From NCBI GenBank assembly GCA_001805125.1, contig MHEF01000016.1, positions 1,955-12,454 on the forward strand: DNA of 10,500 nucleotides, given 5' to 3'. The stretch's first letter is position 1. The number at the start of each line of letters is the position of its first letter. The position numbers and the translations under genes were made by a program. Origin of the DNA: Nitrospirae bacterium RBG_13_39_12. GTDB taxonomy: Bacteria > Nitrospirota > Thermodesulfovibrionia > Thermodesulfovibrionales > SM23-35. The notes under the pieces were generated by a model that worked only from the letters and a program-made list of their open reading frames with translations, was not told the DNA's origin and did not search any database. Of this stretch, positions 1 through 5,450 are shown in pieces.

Positions 1-72
1 AGGTTTAAGGACACTGTAATTGCAACAATTGAGGCAGCAACGCATAGGGCAAAGGAATTAGGGGGAGGATAG
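1..72 (+). CDS. proC: Pyrroline-5-carboxylate reductase, C-terminal end (partial)
   Basis: The window opens inside a reading frame whose last 23 residues read RFKDTVIATIEAATHRAKEL followed by GGG and a TAG stop. This matches the C-terminal helix of ProC, where an FR-x-x-V-x-x-A-x-x-AAT-x-R-x-x-EL pattern closes the dimerisation domain. ProC reduces 1-pyrroline-5-carboxylate to proline with NAD(P)H in the cytoplasm. Only the tail is visible, so the call rests on this short match plus context: proC directly upstream of yggT is a common bacterial arrangement. The GGGGGAGG at the end of the gene doubles as the ribosome binding site of yggT, whose ATG follows the stop immediately. Confidence 0.7.
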   Translation, partial: RFKDTVIATIEAATHRAKELGGG

Positions 73-387
73 ATGTTTATCTTTGCAAATTTACTGCTAG
101 CTATTGCACATATACTCGATATATTACTTACTGTTTATATGTGGATAGTTATTATTTCAGCCTTAATAAGCTGGGTAAATCCTGATCCATATAATCCGAT
201 AGTGAGATTTTTAAAAGGTATAACAGAACCCGTATACAGGCCGATTAGAAGGGTTATAGGCTACAGGCTGGGTCCCATAGATATATCACCGATGGTTGTA
301 ATACTCGCTGTAATATTTATAAAGTATTTTTTTATAGGGTCTTTAATTGAGCTTGCCTATAAATTAAAAAGAGGGGGCATTATATGA
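73..387 (+). CDS. yggT: YggT family integral membrane protein
   Basis: A 104-residue protein with two hydrophobic segments (about residues 3-34 and 70-96) separated by a short polar loop. The loop carries the family signature SWVNPDPYNPIVRFLKGITE (33-52), then PVYRPIRR and GPIDISPMV, which identify YggT (related to plastid CCB3/YLMG proteins). Members lie in the cytoplasmic membrane and are linked to cell division, osmotic tolerance or membrane-complex maturation; the exact function is not settled. The start is well supported: the ATG abuts the upstream TAG and is preceded by GGGGGAGG. The stop overlaps the next start by four bases (ATGA), implying translational coupling to the DivIVA-domain gene, a typical YggT neighbour. 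No anomalies seen. Confidence 0.92.
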   Translation: MFIFANLLLAIAHILDILLTVYMWIVIISALISWVNPDPYNPIVRFLKGITEPVYRPIRRVIGYRLGPIDISPMVVILAVIFIKYFFIGSLIELAYKLKRGGII

Positions 388-878
388 GAATAACACCGCT
401 TGACATCCAGCAAAAACAATTTCCTATGAAGTTAAGGGGATTTGATGTTGAAGAAGTATACGCTTTTCTAGAGGTAATCAGGGAAGAGATGGAGGATCTT
501 CTTAGGGAGAATGCATCGCTTAAAGAGAGTGTACAGAGGTCTGAAAATCAGATAAAAGAATACAAAGATATGGAAACGACGCTGAGAGAGACTCTGATGA
601 CTGCCCAGCAGATGGTTGAAGACTACAAGACTAATGCGAGGAAAGAGGCGGAACTTATTGTGAAGGAGTCTGAACTCAGGGCAGACGCTTTAATTAAACA
701 GGCGCAGGAAAAAGTTATAAAGATTCATGAAGATATAGTTGATCTGAAGGGGATAAGAGTACACTTCAAGGAAGAAGTGAAAAGGATGGTTGAAAACCAT
801 TTAAGGATGATTGAGTTTGATAGAGAAAGAGAGGGAGAACAGGAGGTAGAACAAAAAGGAGGCGAGAAGGAAGAATGA
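384..878 (+). CDS. DivIVA domain-containing coiled-coil protein
   Basis: A 164-residue protein. The N-terminus MRITPLDIQQKQFPMKLRGF followed by DVEEVYAFLEVIREE is the DivIVA/GpsB membrane-binding module: a conserved I-x-P-x-D-I start, F13 and the KLRGFDVEEVYAFL segment. The rest (about 28-150) is a long, charged, heptad-like coiled coil rich in E, K and R, ending in an acidic/basic tail (EQEVEQKGGEKEE). DivIVA proteins bind curved membranes at poles and septa and recruit division or cell-wall machinery. In Gram-negative lineages their targets are mostly unknown. The start overlaps the yggT stop (ATGA), with an AGAGGGGG ribosome binding site inside the yggT end. The stop overlaps hisS in the same way. 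Confidence 0.88.
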   Translation: MRITPLDIQQKQFPMKLRGFDVEEVYAFLEVIREEMEDLLRENASLKESVQRSENQIKEYKDMETTLRETLMTAQQMVEDYKTNARKEAELIVKESELRADALIKQAQEKVIKIHEDIVDLKGIRVHFKEEVKRMVENHLRMIEFDREREGEQEVEQKGGEKEE

Positions 879-2143
879 AATACAGCGCCCTGAAAGGTGC
901 GCATGATATCTTTTCACCCGAAATAAATATATGGCAAAGAGTTGAGAAGATTGCAGAGGATGTATTTTCTGCTTATGGATTTCAGGAAATAAGAGCACCG
1001 ATAATTGAGTCGACAGATATATTTGTGAGGAGTATAGGTGAAACTACGGATATTGTTGAAAAAGAGATGTATACATTCTCTGATAAGGCAGGCAGAAGTA
1101 TAACCCTTCGTCCGGAAGGGACAGCCCCGGTTGTAAGGTGTTATGTAGAAAATCACCTTTATAACCTTCCTGCACCACAGAAGTTTTTTTATTCAGGCCC
1201 GATGTTCAGATATGAAAGGCCGCAAGCAGGCCGTTTCAGACAGTTCTTCCAGATAGGTGTAGAGGCTTTCGGTATAGAAGAACCAAAAATTGATGCCGAG
1301 ATACTATCAATGCTGAAACAGTTTTGTAATAAAATAGGGTTGAAAGAGCTTAGTTTTGAAGTGAATTCCATTGGCTGTGAAAGATGCCGACCTGATTACA
1401 AGAAAGCCTTAGTTGATTTCTTCTCAAGCCGTGTTGACGCTCTTTGTCAGGACTGTAAAAGGAGATTAGACCATAACCCGCTCAGAATACTCGACTGTAA
1501 GGTAGAAGGATGTGTTAATTTGAGAGAGGGGGTGCCGAAAGTCACAAAATTTTTATGCGATGAGTGCAGGGAGCACTTTAATACGTTTCTGTCACTTTTA
1601 AAATTGCTGGATATACCTTATGTTTTAAACCCAGATATGGTTAGAGGACTTGATTATTATACTAGGACAACTTTTGAGGTAACCTGTAAAGATCTCGGTG
1701 CTCAAAAAGCAGTGGCTGCTGGCGGCCGTTATGACAGACTGGTCGAAGATTTGGGGGGCCCTCCGACTCCGGCGATTGGTTTTGCAATAGGGATGGAAAG
1801 AATTACGACACTAATCAAGTCATCAGGCAAACAGAAAGTACCCGTCCCTTATGTCTTTATTGCAACAATAGGGGAACCTGCTGAAAAGGAAGGTCTTATA
1901 ATTGCTGATAGACTAAGGCAGGATGGGATTTGGGTTGAAATCGGATACCCTGGTAATTCTTTAAAGAGTCAGATGAGAAGGGCGGACAGACTATCAGCTA
2001 GATATGTTCTAATAATAGGTGACGATGAGATTAATTCAGGAAAACTGAAATGGAAGCGCCTTTCTGACAGTAGCCAGGGCGAGATATCTATTCAAGAAGT
2101 CTGTAATTTCTTCATATCAATGGGGTCAGATCTCAACATTTGA
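875..2143 (+). CDS. hisS: Histidine--tRNA ligase
   Basis: A 422-residue class II aminoacyl-tRNA synthetase, normal length, attaching histidine to tRNA-His in the cytoplasm. Visible signatures: ALKGAHDIFSPE (5-16), motif 1 around EIRAPIIESTDIF (38-50), TLRPEGTAPVVR (77-88), motif 2 MFRYERPQAGRFRQFFQ (110-126), the histidine-specific loop RGLDYYTRTTFEV (257-269), AAGGRYDRLV (281-290) and motif 3 AIGFAIGMERI (300-310). The insertion domain holds four cysteine pairs (C168/C171, C191/C194, C208/C213, C228/C231) in the NPLRILDCK variant, suggesting a bound metal. The anticodon-binding domain is about 325-412. The ATG overlaps the previous stop (ATGA) and follows AAGGAGGCGAGAAGG. Odd point: the last residues (MGSDLNI) and the TGA stop are encoded by a 36-bp repeat linked to the downstream transposase, so the original C-terminus was probably replaced. 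Confidence 0.97.
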   Translation: MKYSALKGAHDIFSPEINIWQRVEKIAEDVFSAYGFQEIRAPIIESTDIFVRSIGETTDIVEKEMYTFSDKAGRSITLRPEGTAPVVRCYVENHLYNLPAPQKFFYSGPMFRYERPQAGRFRQFFQIGVEAFGIEEPKIDAEILSMLKQFCNKIGLKELSFEVNSIGCERCRPDYKKALVDFFSSRVDALCQDCKRRLDHNPLRILDCKVEGCVNLREGVPKVTKFLCDECREHFNTFLSLLKLLDIPYVLNPDMVRGLDYYTRTTFEVTCKDLGAQKAVAAGGRYDRLVEDLGGPPTPAIGFAIGMERITTLIKSSGKQKVPVPYVFIATIGEPAEKEGLIIADRLRQDGIWVEIGYPGNSLKSQMRRADRLSARYVLIIGDDEINSGKLKWKRLSDSSQGEISIQEVCNFFISMGSDLNI

Positions 2144-2204
2144 CATAGATGATCTCTCACGCATAAAAGGGGTCATGTCTCAATATTTGACATAGATGAT
2201 CTCT
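2122..2204 (+). repeat. Two 36-bp direct repeats between hisS and the RAYT gene
   Basis: Copy 1 is 2122-2157 and copy 2 is 2169-2204, separated by 11 bp. They agree at 33 of 36 positions by hand alignment; differences are AG/GA-type changes after GGGGTCA and C/T before ATTTGACAT. Each begins with GGGGTCA, continues TCTCAA-y-ATTTGACAT and ends AGATGATCTCT. Copy 1 contains the last seven codons and the stop of hisS. Copy 2 ends 17 bp before the transposase ATG. The core reappears inverted at 4126-4144. Repeats of this kind flanking a RAYT gene are expected for REP/BIME-like systems. I infer they are the transposase's cognate sites. Confidence 0.85.
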
Positions 2205-2215
2205 TGTGCTATTCT
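2187..2215 (+). promoter_or_regulatory. Putative sigma-70 promoter of the RAYT gene within repeat copy 2
   Basis: A perfect -35 box TTGACA at 2187-2192 is followed after 17 bp by TATTCT at 2210-2215, a four-of-six -10 match preceded by the extended -10 element TGC (2207-2209). The predicted start of transcription falls about 6-7 bases downstream, at or next to the ATG at 2222. No Shine-Dalgarno precedes that ATG, so a leaderless mRNA is plausible. This is pattern reading only. Confidence 0.5.
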
Positions 2216-2221
2216 TTCGGC

Positions 2222-3142
2222 ATGACAAGACCACTGAGACTGTCTTTTGAGAATGCATCCTACCATATCACAGCCAGAGGCAACAGAAGAGATCCTCTCT
2301 TCTATAATGATACTGATAGAAAAGTATTCATTGATAAAATTAATGAGACCTTTTTGAAATATTCTTTTGTCTGTTATGCCTATTGTCTCATGGATAATCA
2401 TTACCATATCTTTCTTAAAACCCGTCTTCCCAAGATCTCAGAAGGCATGCACTATCTAAACACATCATATGCTAACTGGTTCAAAGCAAAGCATAAGATT
2501 GTGGGTGTTCTTTTTCAGGGAAGATACAAGTCTCTTATTGTCGATGAGAACAGTTACGGAGTTCATCTCTCTGCGTATATCCATTTAAATCCTTTCAGAG
2601 CAGATATTGTAGAGGATTTGAGACAATATACATGGAGCAGTTACCTTGATTATGTGGATGGAGAAAAATCAACGGTAAGACTGGACACAAGTCTTATCTT
2701 GGACCAGTTTGACAATGATAAAAAAATGGCACGGAAAAAATATGAAGCATATGTTTTGGAAAACAGTATGATGCAAAGTCCCTTGAAAGATTCATACAAA
2801 GGCATTGCTCTTGGCGAAAAGGCATTTATTGAATCAATAAAAGAACTGGCAGGTAAGATAGGTAACAAGAGAGAGATTCCGGAGACAAAAGTTCTAACAG
2901 CATATACAGCAGAGGAAATCATTCAAAAAGTAATGGCTGATTTTTCTATAGGAAAAGAAGATATCTTCAACAAAAAAAGGGGAAATTTCTTTCGCTTAAT
3001 GACACTATCTTTACTCAAACAATTTACCTCAATGAGCCTCATAGAGATCGGAGAGTTGTTCCAGATGGATTATGCGGCAGTTTCACAGGCATGTAAGAGA
3101 TATGAAGAAATGATTAAAAATCGGGGTAAAAGTACTGGGTAG
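2222..3142 (+). CDS. REP-associated tyrosine transposase (RAYT, Y1_Tnp family) with DnaA-like C-terminal domain
   Basis: A 306-residue single-strand DNA transposase-like protein. The N-terminus MTRPLRLSFENASYHITARG then NRRDPLFY is the standard RAYT opening, which is why I start at the ATG at 2222 rather than at an in-frame TTG 18 bases earlier. The HUH-type metal motif is DNHYHIF (58-64, H60 and H62). FQGRYKSLIVD (98-108) is the usual RAYT block. The likely nucleophile is Y119 in SAYIHLNPFRA. After a linker, residues about 228-300 resemble DnaA domain IV (an SIGKEDIFNKKRG segment, then a helix-turn-helix ending DYAAVSQACKRYEEM), a known RAYT extension thought to bind DNA. RAYTs process and spread REP palindromes. 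No frameshift or missing catalytic residue is seen, so it may be active. Repeats at 2122-2204 and 4126-4144 are candidate substrates. Confidence 0.93.
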   Translation: MTRPLRLSFENASYHITARGNRRDPLFYNDTDRKVFIDKINETFLKYSFVCYAYCLMDNHYHIFLKTRLPKISEGMHYLNTSYANWFKAKHKIVGVLFQGRYKSLIVDENSYGVHLSAYIHLNPFRADIVEDLRQYTWSSYLDYVDGEKSTVRLDTSLILDQFDNDKKMARKKYEAYVLENSMMQSPLKDSYKGIALGEKAFIESIKELAGKIGNKREIPETKVLTAYTAEEIIQKVMADFSIGKEDIFNKKRGNFFRLMTLSLLKQFTSMSLIEIGELFQMDYAAVSQACKRYEEMIKNRGKSTG

Positions 3143-3387
3143 ACAGATAAAGAAGTATTTAATATTTATAATTTATACCTGACAACGACCTTCAAAACAA
3201 TATCAAAAATAAAAACTGACGCTTTTTCCCCTTCTCTCTAAAAAAAATACAAAATGTTTAAAAAAAAGCAATAAATGTAGAGAAAAATTAAAAACGTTCT
3301 TCTATTCTAAATCCAGCCTTATAATTTTTATTCAGACTTATTAACACAAATTATCTTTAACAATATGAATAAATTATACAACTGGAT
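3143..3387. other. AT-rich spacer between transposase and pseudopilin genes
   Basis: A 245-bp, very A/T-rich stretch with several A-runs and no convincing open frame or strong hairpin. Its left edge (3154-3184) has AGTATTTAATATT, then 10 unrelated bases, then ACCTGAC. These two blocks also occur, only a few bases apart, in the inverted repeat copy at 4118-4144, so this may be a decayed copy of the 3' RAYT repeat. The pilin promoter should lie here, but I find no clear -35/-10 pair. Confidence 0.4.
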
Positions 3388-3948
3388 ATGATTGCAATGA
3401 AAGATAAAGGGATGACATTATTGGAACTTGTAATAGTTATCTCTATTATTGGCATTCTTGTTGTTGCCCTTGGATTTCAGTTTGCAGGATGGATAGATAA
3501 GTACAGGGTAGAAACCCAGATGAGTGAACTGTATGTTGATCTGATGAATGCTCGGTTAAGGTCAATGCAGAGAAACAGGGCCCACTTTGTGAATTTAGAA
3601 CAGAAACAATATACTGTACAGGAAGACATTGACCCCTGGCCCGATGGTGATACCAGTCTGACCGCATATGACAATAATCGTCCTTCTGGATATAACTATC
3701 CTATCCCTTTAGTAAAGAAAACCCTGAATTCTAACAACCCTATTACTTGGAGTAACATAAGAGTTACGGAGATCAAGTTTAATCAAAGAGGACTCGCAAA
3801 TGTGAATAAAACAATATGCGTTGTCACAGACAATGACGCTGATTATGATTGCCTTGCAATATCAGCGACGAGAATAAGATTCGGGAGATTAAGTAATAAG
3901 ATTTCAGATGGAGGAACATGCGGTTCAGAGAATTGTGTTAATAAATAA
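3388..3948 (+). CDS. GspH/FimT-family type IV pseudopilin
   Basis: A 186-residue protein with a class III (prepilin) signal: a short basic leader ending KDKG, then MTLLELVIVISIIGILVVAL. Prepilin peptidase should cut after G8, leaving M+1 and the essential E+5 (E13), followed by one hydrophobic helix (about 9-33). The following segment (RVETQMSELYVDLMNARLRSMQRNR-like, 40-64) and the C-terminal CLAISATRIRFGR with paired cysteines (C144/C155 and C178/C183) fit FimT/GspH minor pseudopilins, which prime type IV pilus or type II secretion pseudopilus assembly at the inner membrane. Methionine replaces the usual F at +1. The start is uncertain: ATG 3388 and ATG 3397 are both in frame and neither has a good ribosome binding site; GGAT at 3384-3387 would suit 3397. 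No other pilus genes are adjacent, so it is an orphan beside a transposase. Confidence 0.85.
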   Translation: MIAMKDKGMTLLELVIVISIIGILVVALGFQFAGWIDKYRVETQMSELYVDLMNARLRSMQRNRAHFVNLEQKQYTVQEDIDPWPDGDTSLTAYDNNRPSGYNYPIPLVKKTLNSNNPITWSNIRVTEIKFNQRGLANVNKTICVVTDNDADYDCLAISATRIRFGRLSNKISDGGTCGSENCVNK

Positions 3949-4019
3949 AGCGCGGCGTAAATTCATATTTACACGGCTGTTAAGCCTTAATAACGTAATT
4001 TGAATAGTTTGTATAAAGT

Positions 4020-4076
4020 GGGTTCTGGAAATAGTTTTTCAACCCCAATTTTTTAAATAAATATAAAACAGAACCC
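4020..4076. repeat. 8-bp perfect inverted repeat GGGTTCTG/CAGAACCC
   Basis: GGGTTCTG at 4020-4027 is the exact reverse complement of CAGAACCC at 4069-4076, separated by 41 A/T-rich bases containing AACCCCAATTTTTT. The arms do not extend further. The long loop makes an RNA terminator unlikely. It could be a protein-binding pair or chance; function unknown. Confidence 0.35.
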
Positions 4077-4125
4077 GTAAGATTTTTGTGTTATATTTAT
4101 TGGATCGTGAAGTGAAGTAGTATTT

Positions 4126-4144
4126 AATATTGAGACCTGACCCC
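4126..4144 (-). repeat. Inverted distal copy of the RAYT-linked repeat core
   Basis: On the minus strand this reads GGGGTCAGGTCTCAATATT. It differs from the equivalent part of repeat copy 2 (from 2169) at one of 19 positions and from copy 1 (from 2122) at two. It lies in opposite orientation about 2 kb away, so the transposase and pseudopilin genes are bracketed by inverted related sequences. The TTGACATAGATGATCTCT part of the upstream copies is absent here. Confidence 0.75.
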
Positions 4145-4181
4145 CAATATTAGCCCCAATATTACTGACTACCCTAATATT
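4142..4181. repeat. Short clustered CCCCAATATTA motifs
   Basis: CCCCAATATTA occurs at 4142-4152 and 4154-4164, and CCCTAATATT at 4172-4181. With the AATATT in the inverted repeat at 4126-4131 there are four AATATT palindromes in 56 bp, irregularly spaced at 20, 12 and 18 bp. The cluster sits just upstream of the TTGACA box of the zinc-ribbon gene. It may be decayed REP units or an operator array. Confidence 0.5.
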
Positions 4182-4192
4182 GCTGAATTTCA

Positions 4193-4226
4193 TTGACAAA
4201 ATAATTAAAATATATAAATATATAAA
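4193..4226 (+). promoter_or_regulatory. Putative promoter of the zinc-ribbon gene
   Basis: A perfect TTGACA at 4193-4198 is followed by an uninterrupted A/T stretch made of ATATAAAT-like units. Several TATA-like hexamers are present but none matches the consensus at exactly 17 bp, so the -10 position is ambiguous. The start codon at 4247 lies at a suitable distance and has its own ribosome binding site. Confidence 0.5.
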
Positions 4227-4246
4227 TATAAGAAAGGAGCTGGAAA

Positions 4247-4438
4247 ATGATGGAAAAGCTACTTACTTTTGCGTTTTTGAAGAAACAGACATGCGGTAAT
4301 TGTAAGGTATCTCTGGAAATGAATGAACTGCTCAGAAACGTGATAGCTATGACAGATGATGCTTACGGTATCCCCACTGTAATGGTTAGATGTCCAGTGT
4401 GCAAGACTCCTATGGAATGGGAAACATCCTGCAATTAA
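4247..4438 (+). CDS. Small zinc-ribbon-like protein of unknown function
   Basis: A 63-residue protein with two CxxC pairs: CGNC (C16/C19) and CPVC (C49/C52), 29 residues apart, plus C62 near the end. This spacing suits a rubredoxin-like zinc ribbon. The central part (SLEMNELLRNVIAMTDDAYG) is partly helical and acidic. No signal peptide is visible, so it is probably cytoplasmic. I do not recognise a named family. The gene is convincing because it has AAAGGAG (4233-4239) at a good distance from the ATG, an upstream TTGACA box and a rho-independent terminator right after the stop, making it a self-contained monocistronic unit. A second ATG directly after the first would shorten it by one residue. 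It could be a stress-related metal-binding protein or a small regulator; nothing here decides between them. Confidence 0.75.
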   Translation: MMEKLLTFAFLKKQTCGNCKVSLEMNELLRNVIAMTDDAYGIPTVMVRCPVCKTPMEWETSCN

Positions 4439-4448
4439 CTTTCCATGA

Positions 4449-4480
4449 GGCGGGTGGCAAAGATTATCGCCCGCCTTTTT
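4449..4480 (+). terminator. Rho-independent terminator after the zinc-ribbon gene
   Basis: GGCGGG (4449-4454) pairs with CCCGCC (4470-4475), and the stem can extend inward by G-U/G-C/G-U pairs. It is followed directly by TTTTT (4476-4480). It starts 10 bases after the TAA stop. There is no T-run on the opposite strand, so it serves the plus-strand gene only. Confidence 0.9.
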
Positions 4481-4554
4481 CAAAACTTCGTTTTATTTCA
4501 GTTACCCCTTTTTACTTATACGACAAAAAAGAACCTCAATAGAAAAAATCGGAA

Positions 4555-5217
4555 CTATTCGACGATTCTCACTATTTCATCTGTATTAATCCTGTTAGTT
4601 CGGAAGCTGTTCGCAGGAGATTCTAAATCAGGATATCCTATCGAAATTCCAAGGACGAGTCTTTTTAATTCATGAATACCCAGGAACTTTTTTACGTATT
4701 GTGCATAATCCGTAAGAAAGGCTTGAGGTACGGTTCCAAGCCCGTAAGCATGGGCGGCGAGCATAAGTCCATGGGCAAAGAGTCCCATGTCGAAAATTGA
4801 CCATACCGTGAGTGAAGAATCCTGAAAGAGGAATATACCGTGGGGCGCTCCGTAAAACTCGAAGTTTGCTATCTTGGATTGTTTCCTTACCTCGGGAGAA
4901 TTCAGGTCCTTGCCAGTTAGCTCACTCCTTTTTTCCATAAGTGCAGAGATCCTAGCCTCTATTGCAGGCGGCCACGACACAGGTTCTGGAAGGTCAGGAC
5001 AGGATGCGGTATTTTTTTCGATAAGCTCTACAAGATGTCTTGATAGAGACTGTTTTTTCTTCCCTGAAATGATCATAACCTCCCAGGGCTGGCTGTTCTT
5101 ATAGGAAGGGCTCCATTTTGCTGCATCGATTACTTTTATAAGTGTTTCAAGCGGTACGGCATCCGGTTTGAATTTCCTTATGCTCATTCTTGTCTTAATG
5201 CATTCAATTGTGTCCAT
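4555..5217 (-). CDS. Nitroreductase-family FMN flavoprotein
   Basis: A 220-residue protein of normal length for the NfsA/NfnB-like fold. These dimeric FMN enzymes pass electrons from NAD(P)H to nitroaromatics, quinones, flavins or other acceptors in the cytoplasm; the real substrate cannot be read from sequence. Signatures: I-x-x-RMSIRKF at the N-terminus (R10, S12, R14 bind the FMN phosphate), AAKWSPSYKNSQPWEVMII (32-50), a central region about 125-165 ending in AAHAYGLGTVPQ (154-165), and VLGISIGYPD (188-197) near the C-terminus. The middle (about 70-118) is longer and more charged than in minimal members. The ATG is supported by TCTGGAGGAATTT directly upstream. It converges on the zinc-ribbon gene and stands alone, 233 bp downstream of the TatD-radical SAM gene. 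No terminator is evident on its own strand. Confidence 0.9.
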   Translation of the reverse strand: MDTIECIKTRMSIRKFKPDAVPLETLIKVIDAAKWSPSYKNSQPWEVMIISGKKKQSLSRHLVELIEKNTASCPDLPEPVSWPPAIEARISALMEKRSELTGKDLNSPEVRKQSKIANFEFYGAPHGIFLFQDSSLTVWSIFDMGLFAHGLMLAAHAYGLGTVPQAFLTDYAQYVKKFLGIHELKRLVLGISIGYPDLESPANSFRTNRINTDEIVRIVE

Positions 5218-5450
5218 AAATTCCTCCAGAGAAAAAATTTTATTCTTAATAGTTTTTTATTATAATCGTTTTTAATAATTTATATGTTTACTCAAACAGT
5301 AGAATTACTTTAGCCGATAAGTCCGGAAGAAAATGAACCTAAGCAAAGGACTTTTACGAATGTGAAATATTTTAGAGAGAAGTCAACATTTGATAAATTA
5401 ATATTACTTACATACCAGTGATCTGCAGTAAATTTTAATAAAAACCATTT
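5218..5450 (-). promoter_or_regulatory. Spacer with a possible promoter for the nitroreductase gene
   Basis: The minus strand carries a perfect TATAAT at 5264-5259, about 42 bases before the start codon, but no good -35 box lies 16-18 bp upstream (the hexamer there is ACATAT). The remaining spacer is A/T-rich, with no recognisable gene and no clear terminator after the TatD-radical SAM stop. Confidence 0.3.

Larger units (their letters stand above)
3949..4246. other. Non-coding spacer with inverted repeats and AATATT motifs
   Basis: A 298-bp spacer without a supported gene. It holds a weak 6-bp hairpin just after the pilin stop (GTAAAT 3957-3962, ATTTAC 3967-3972, no T-run). It also holds a widely spaced 8-bp inverted repeat (4020-4027/4069-4076), the inverted copy of the RAYT-linked repeat (4126-4144), three CCC-y-AATATT units (4142-4181) and, at the right end, the promoter-like box and ribosome binding site of the small zinc-ribbon gene. 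Confidence 0.6.

Noticed and set aside
2204..2221. In-frame TTG start extending the transposase by six residues
   Set aside because: The ATG at 2222 gives the canonical MTRPLRL opening of RAYTs; the extension overlaps the repeat and the putative -10 box.
3957..3972. Hairpin GTAAAT/ATTTAC after the pilin stop as a terminator
   Set aside because: Only six mostly A-T pairs and no T-run follows; too weak to call.
4067..4078. ACAGAACCCGTA also present in yggT near 224-235
   Set aside because: A 12-bp match inside a coding sequence with no flanking similarity; likely coincidence.
4445..4675. Plus-strand frame of 76 codons overlapping the terminator
   Set aside because: It begins at the terminator of the zinc-ribbon gene, has no ribosome binding site, is low in recognisable protein features and runs into the antisense nitroreductase.
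5383..5393. TCAACATTTGA shared with hisS-end repeat copy 1
   Set aside because: Only 11 bp, A/T-rich, without the GGGGTCA or GATGATCTCT parts; probably chance.
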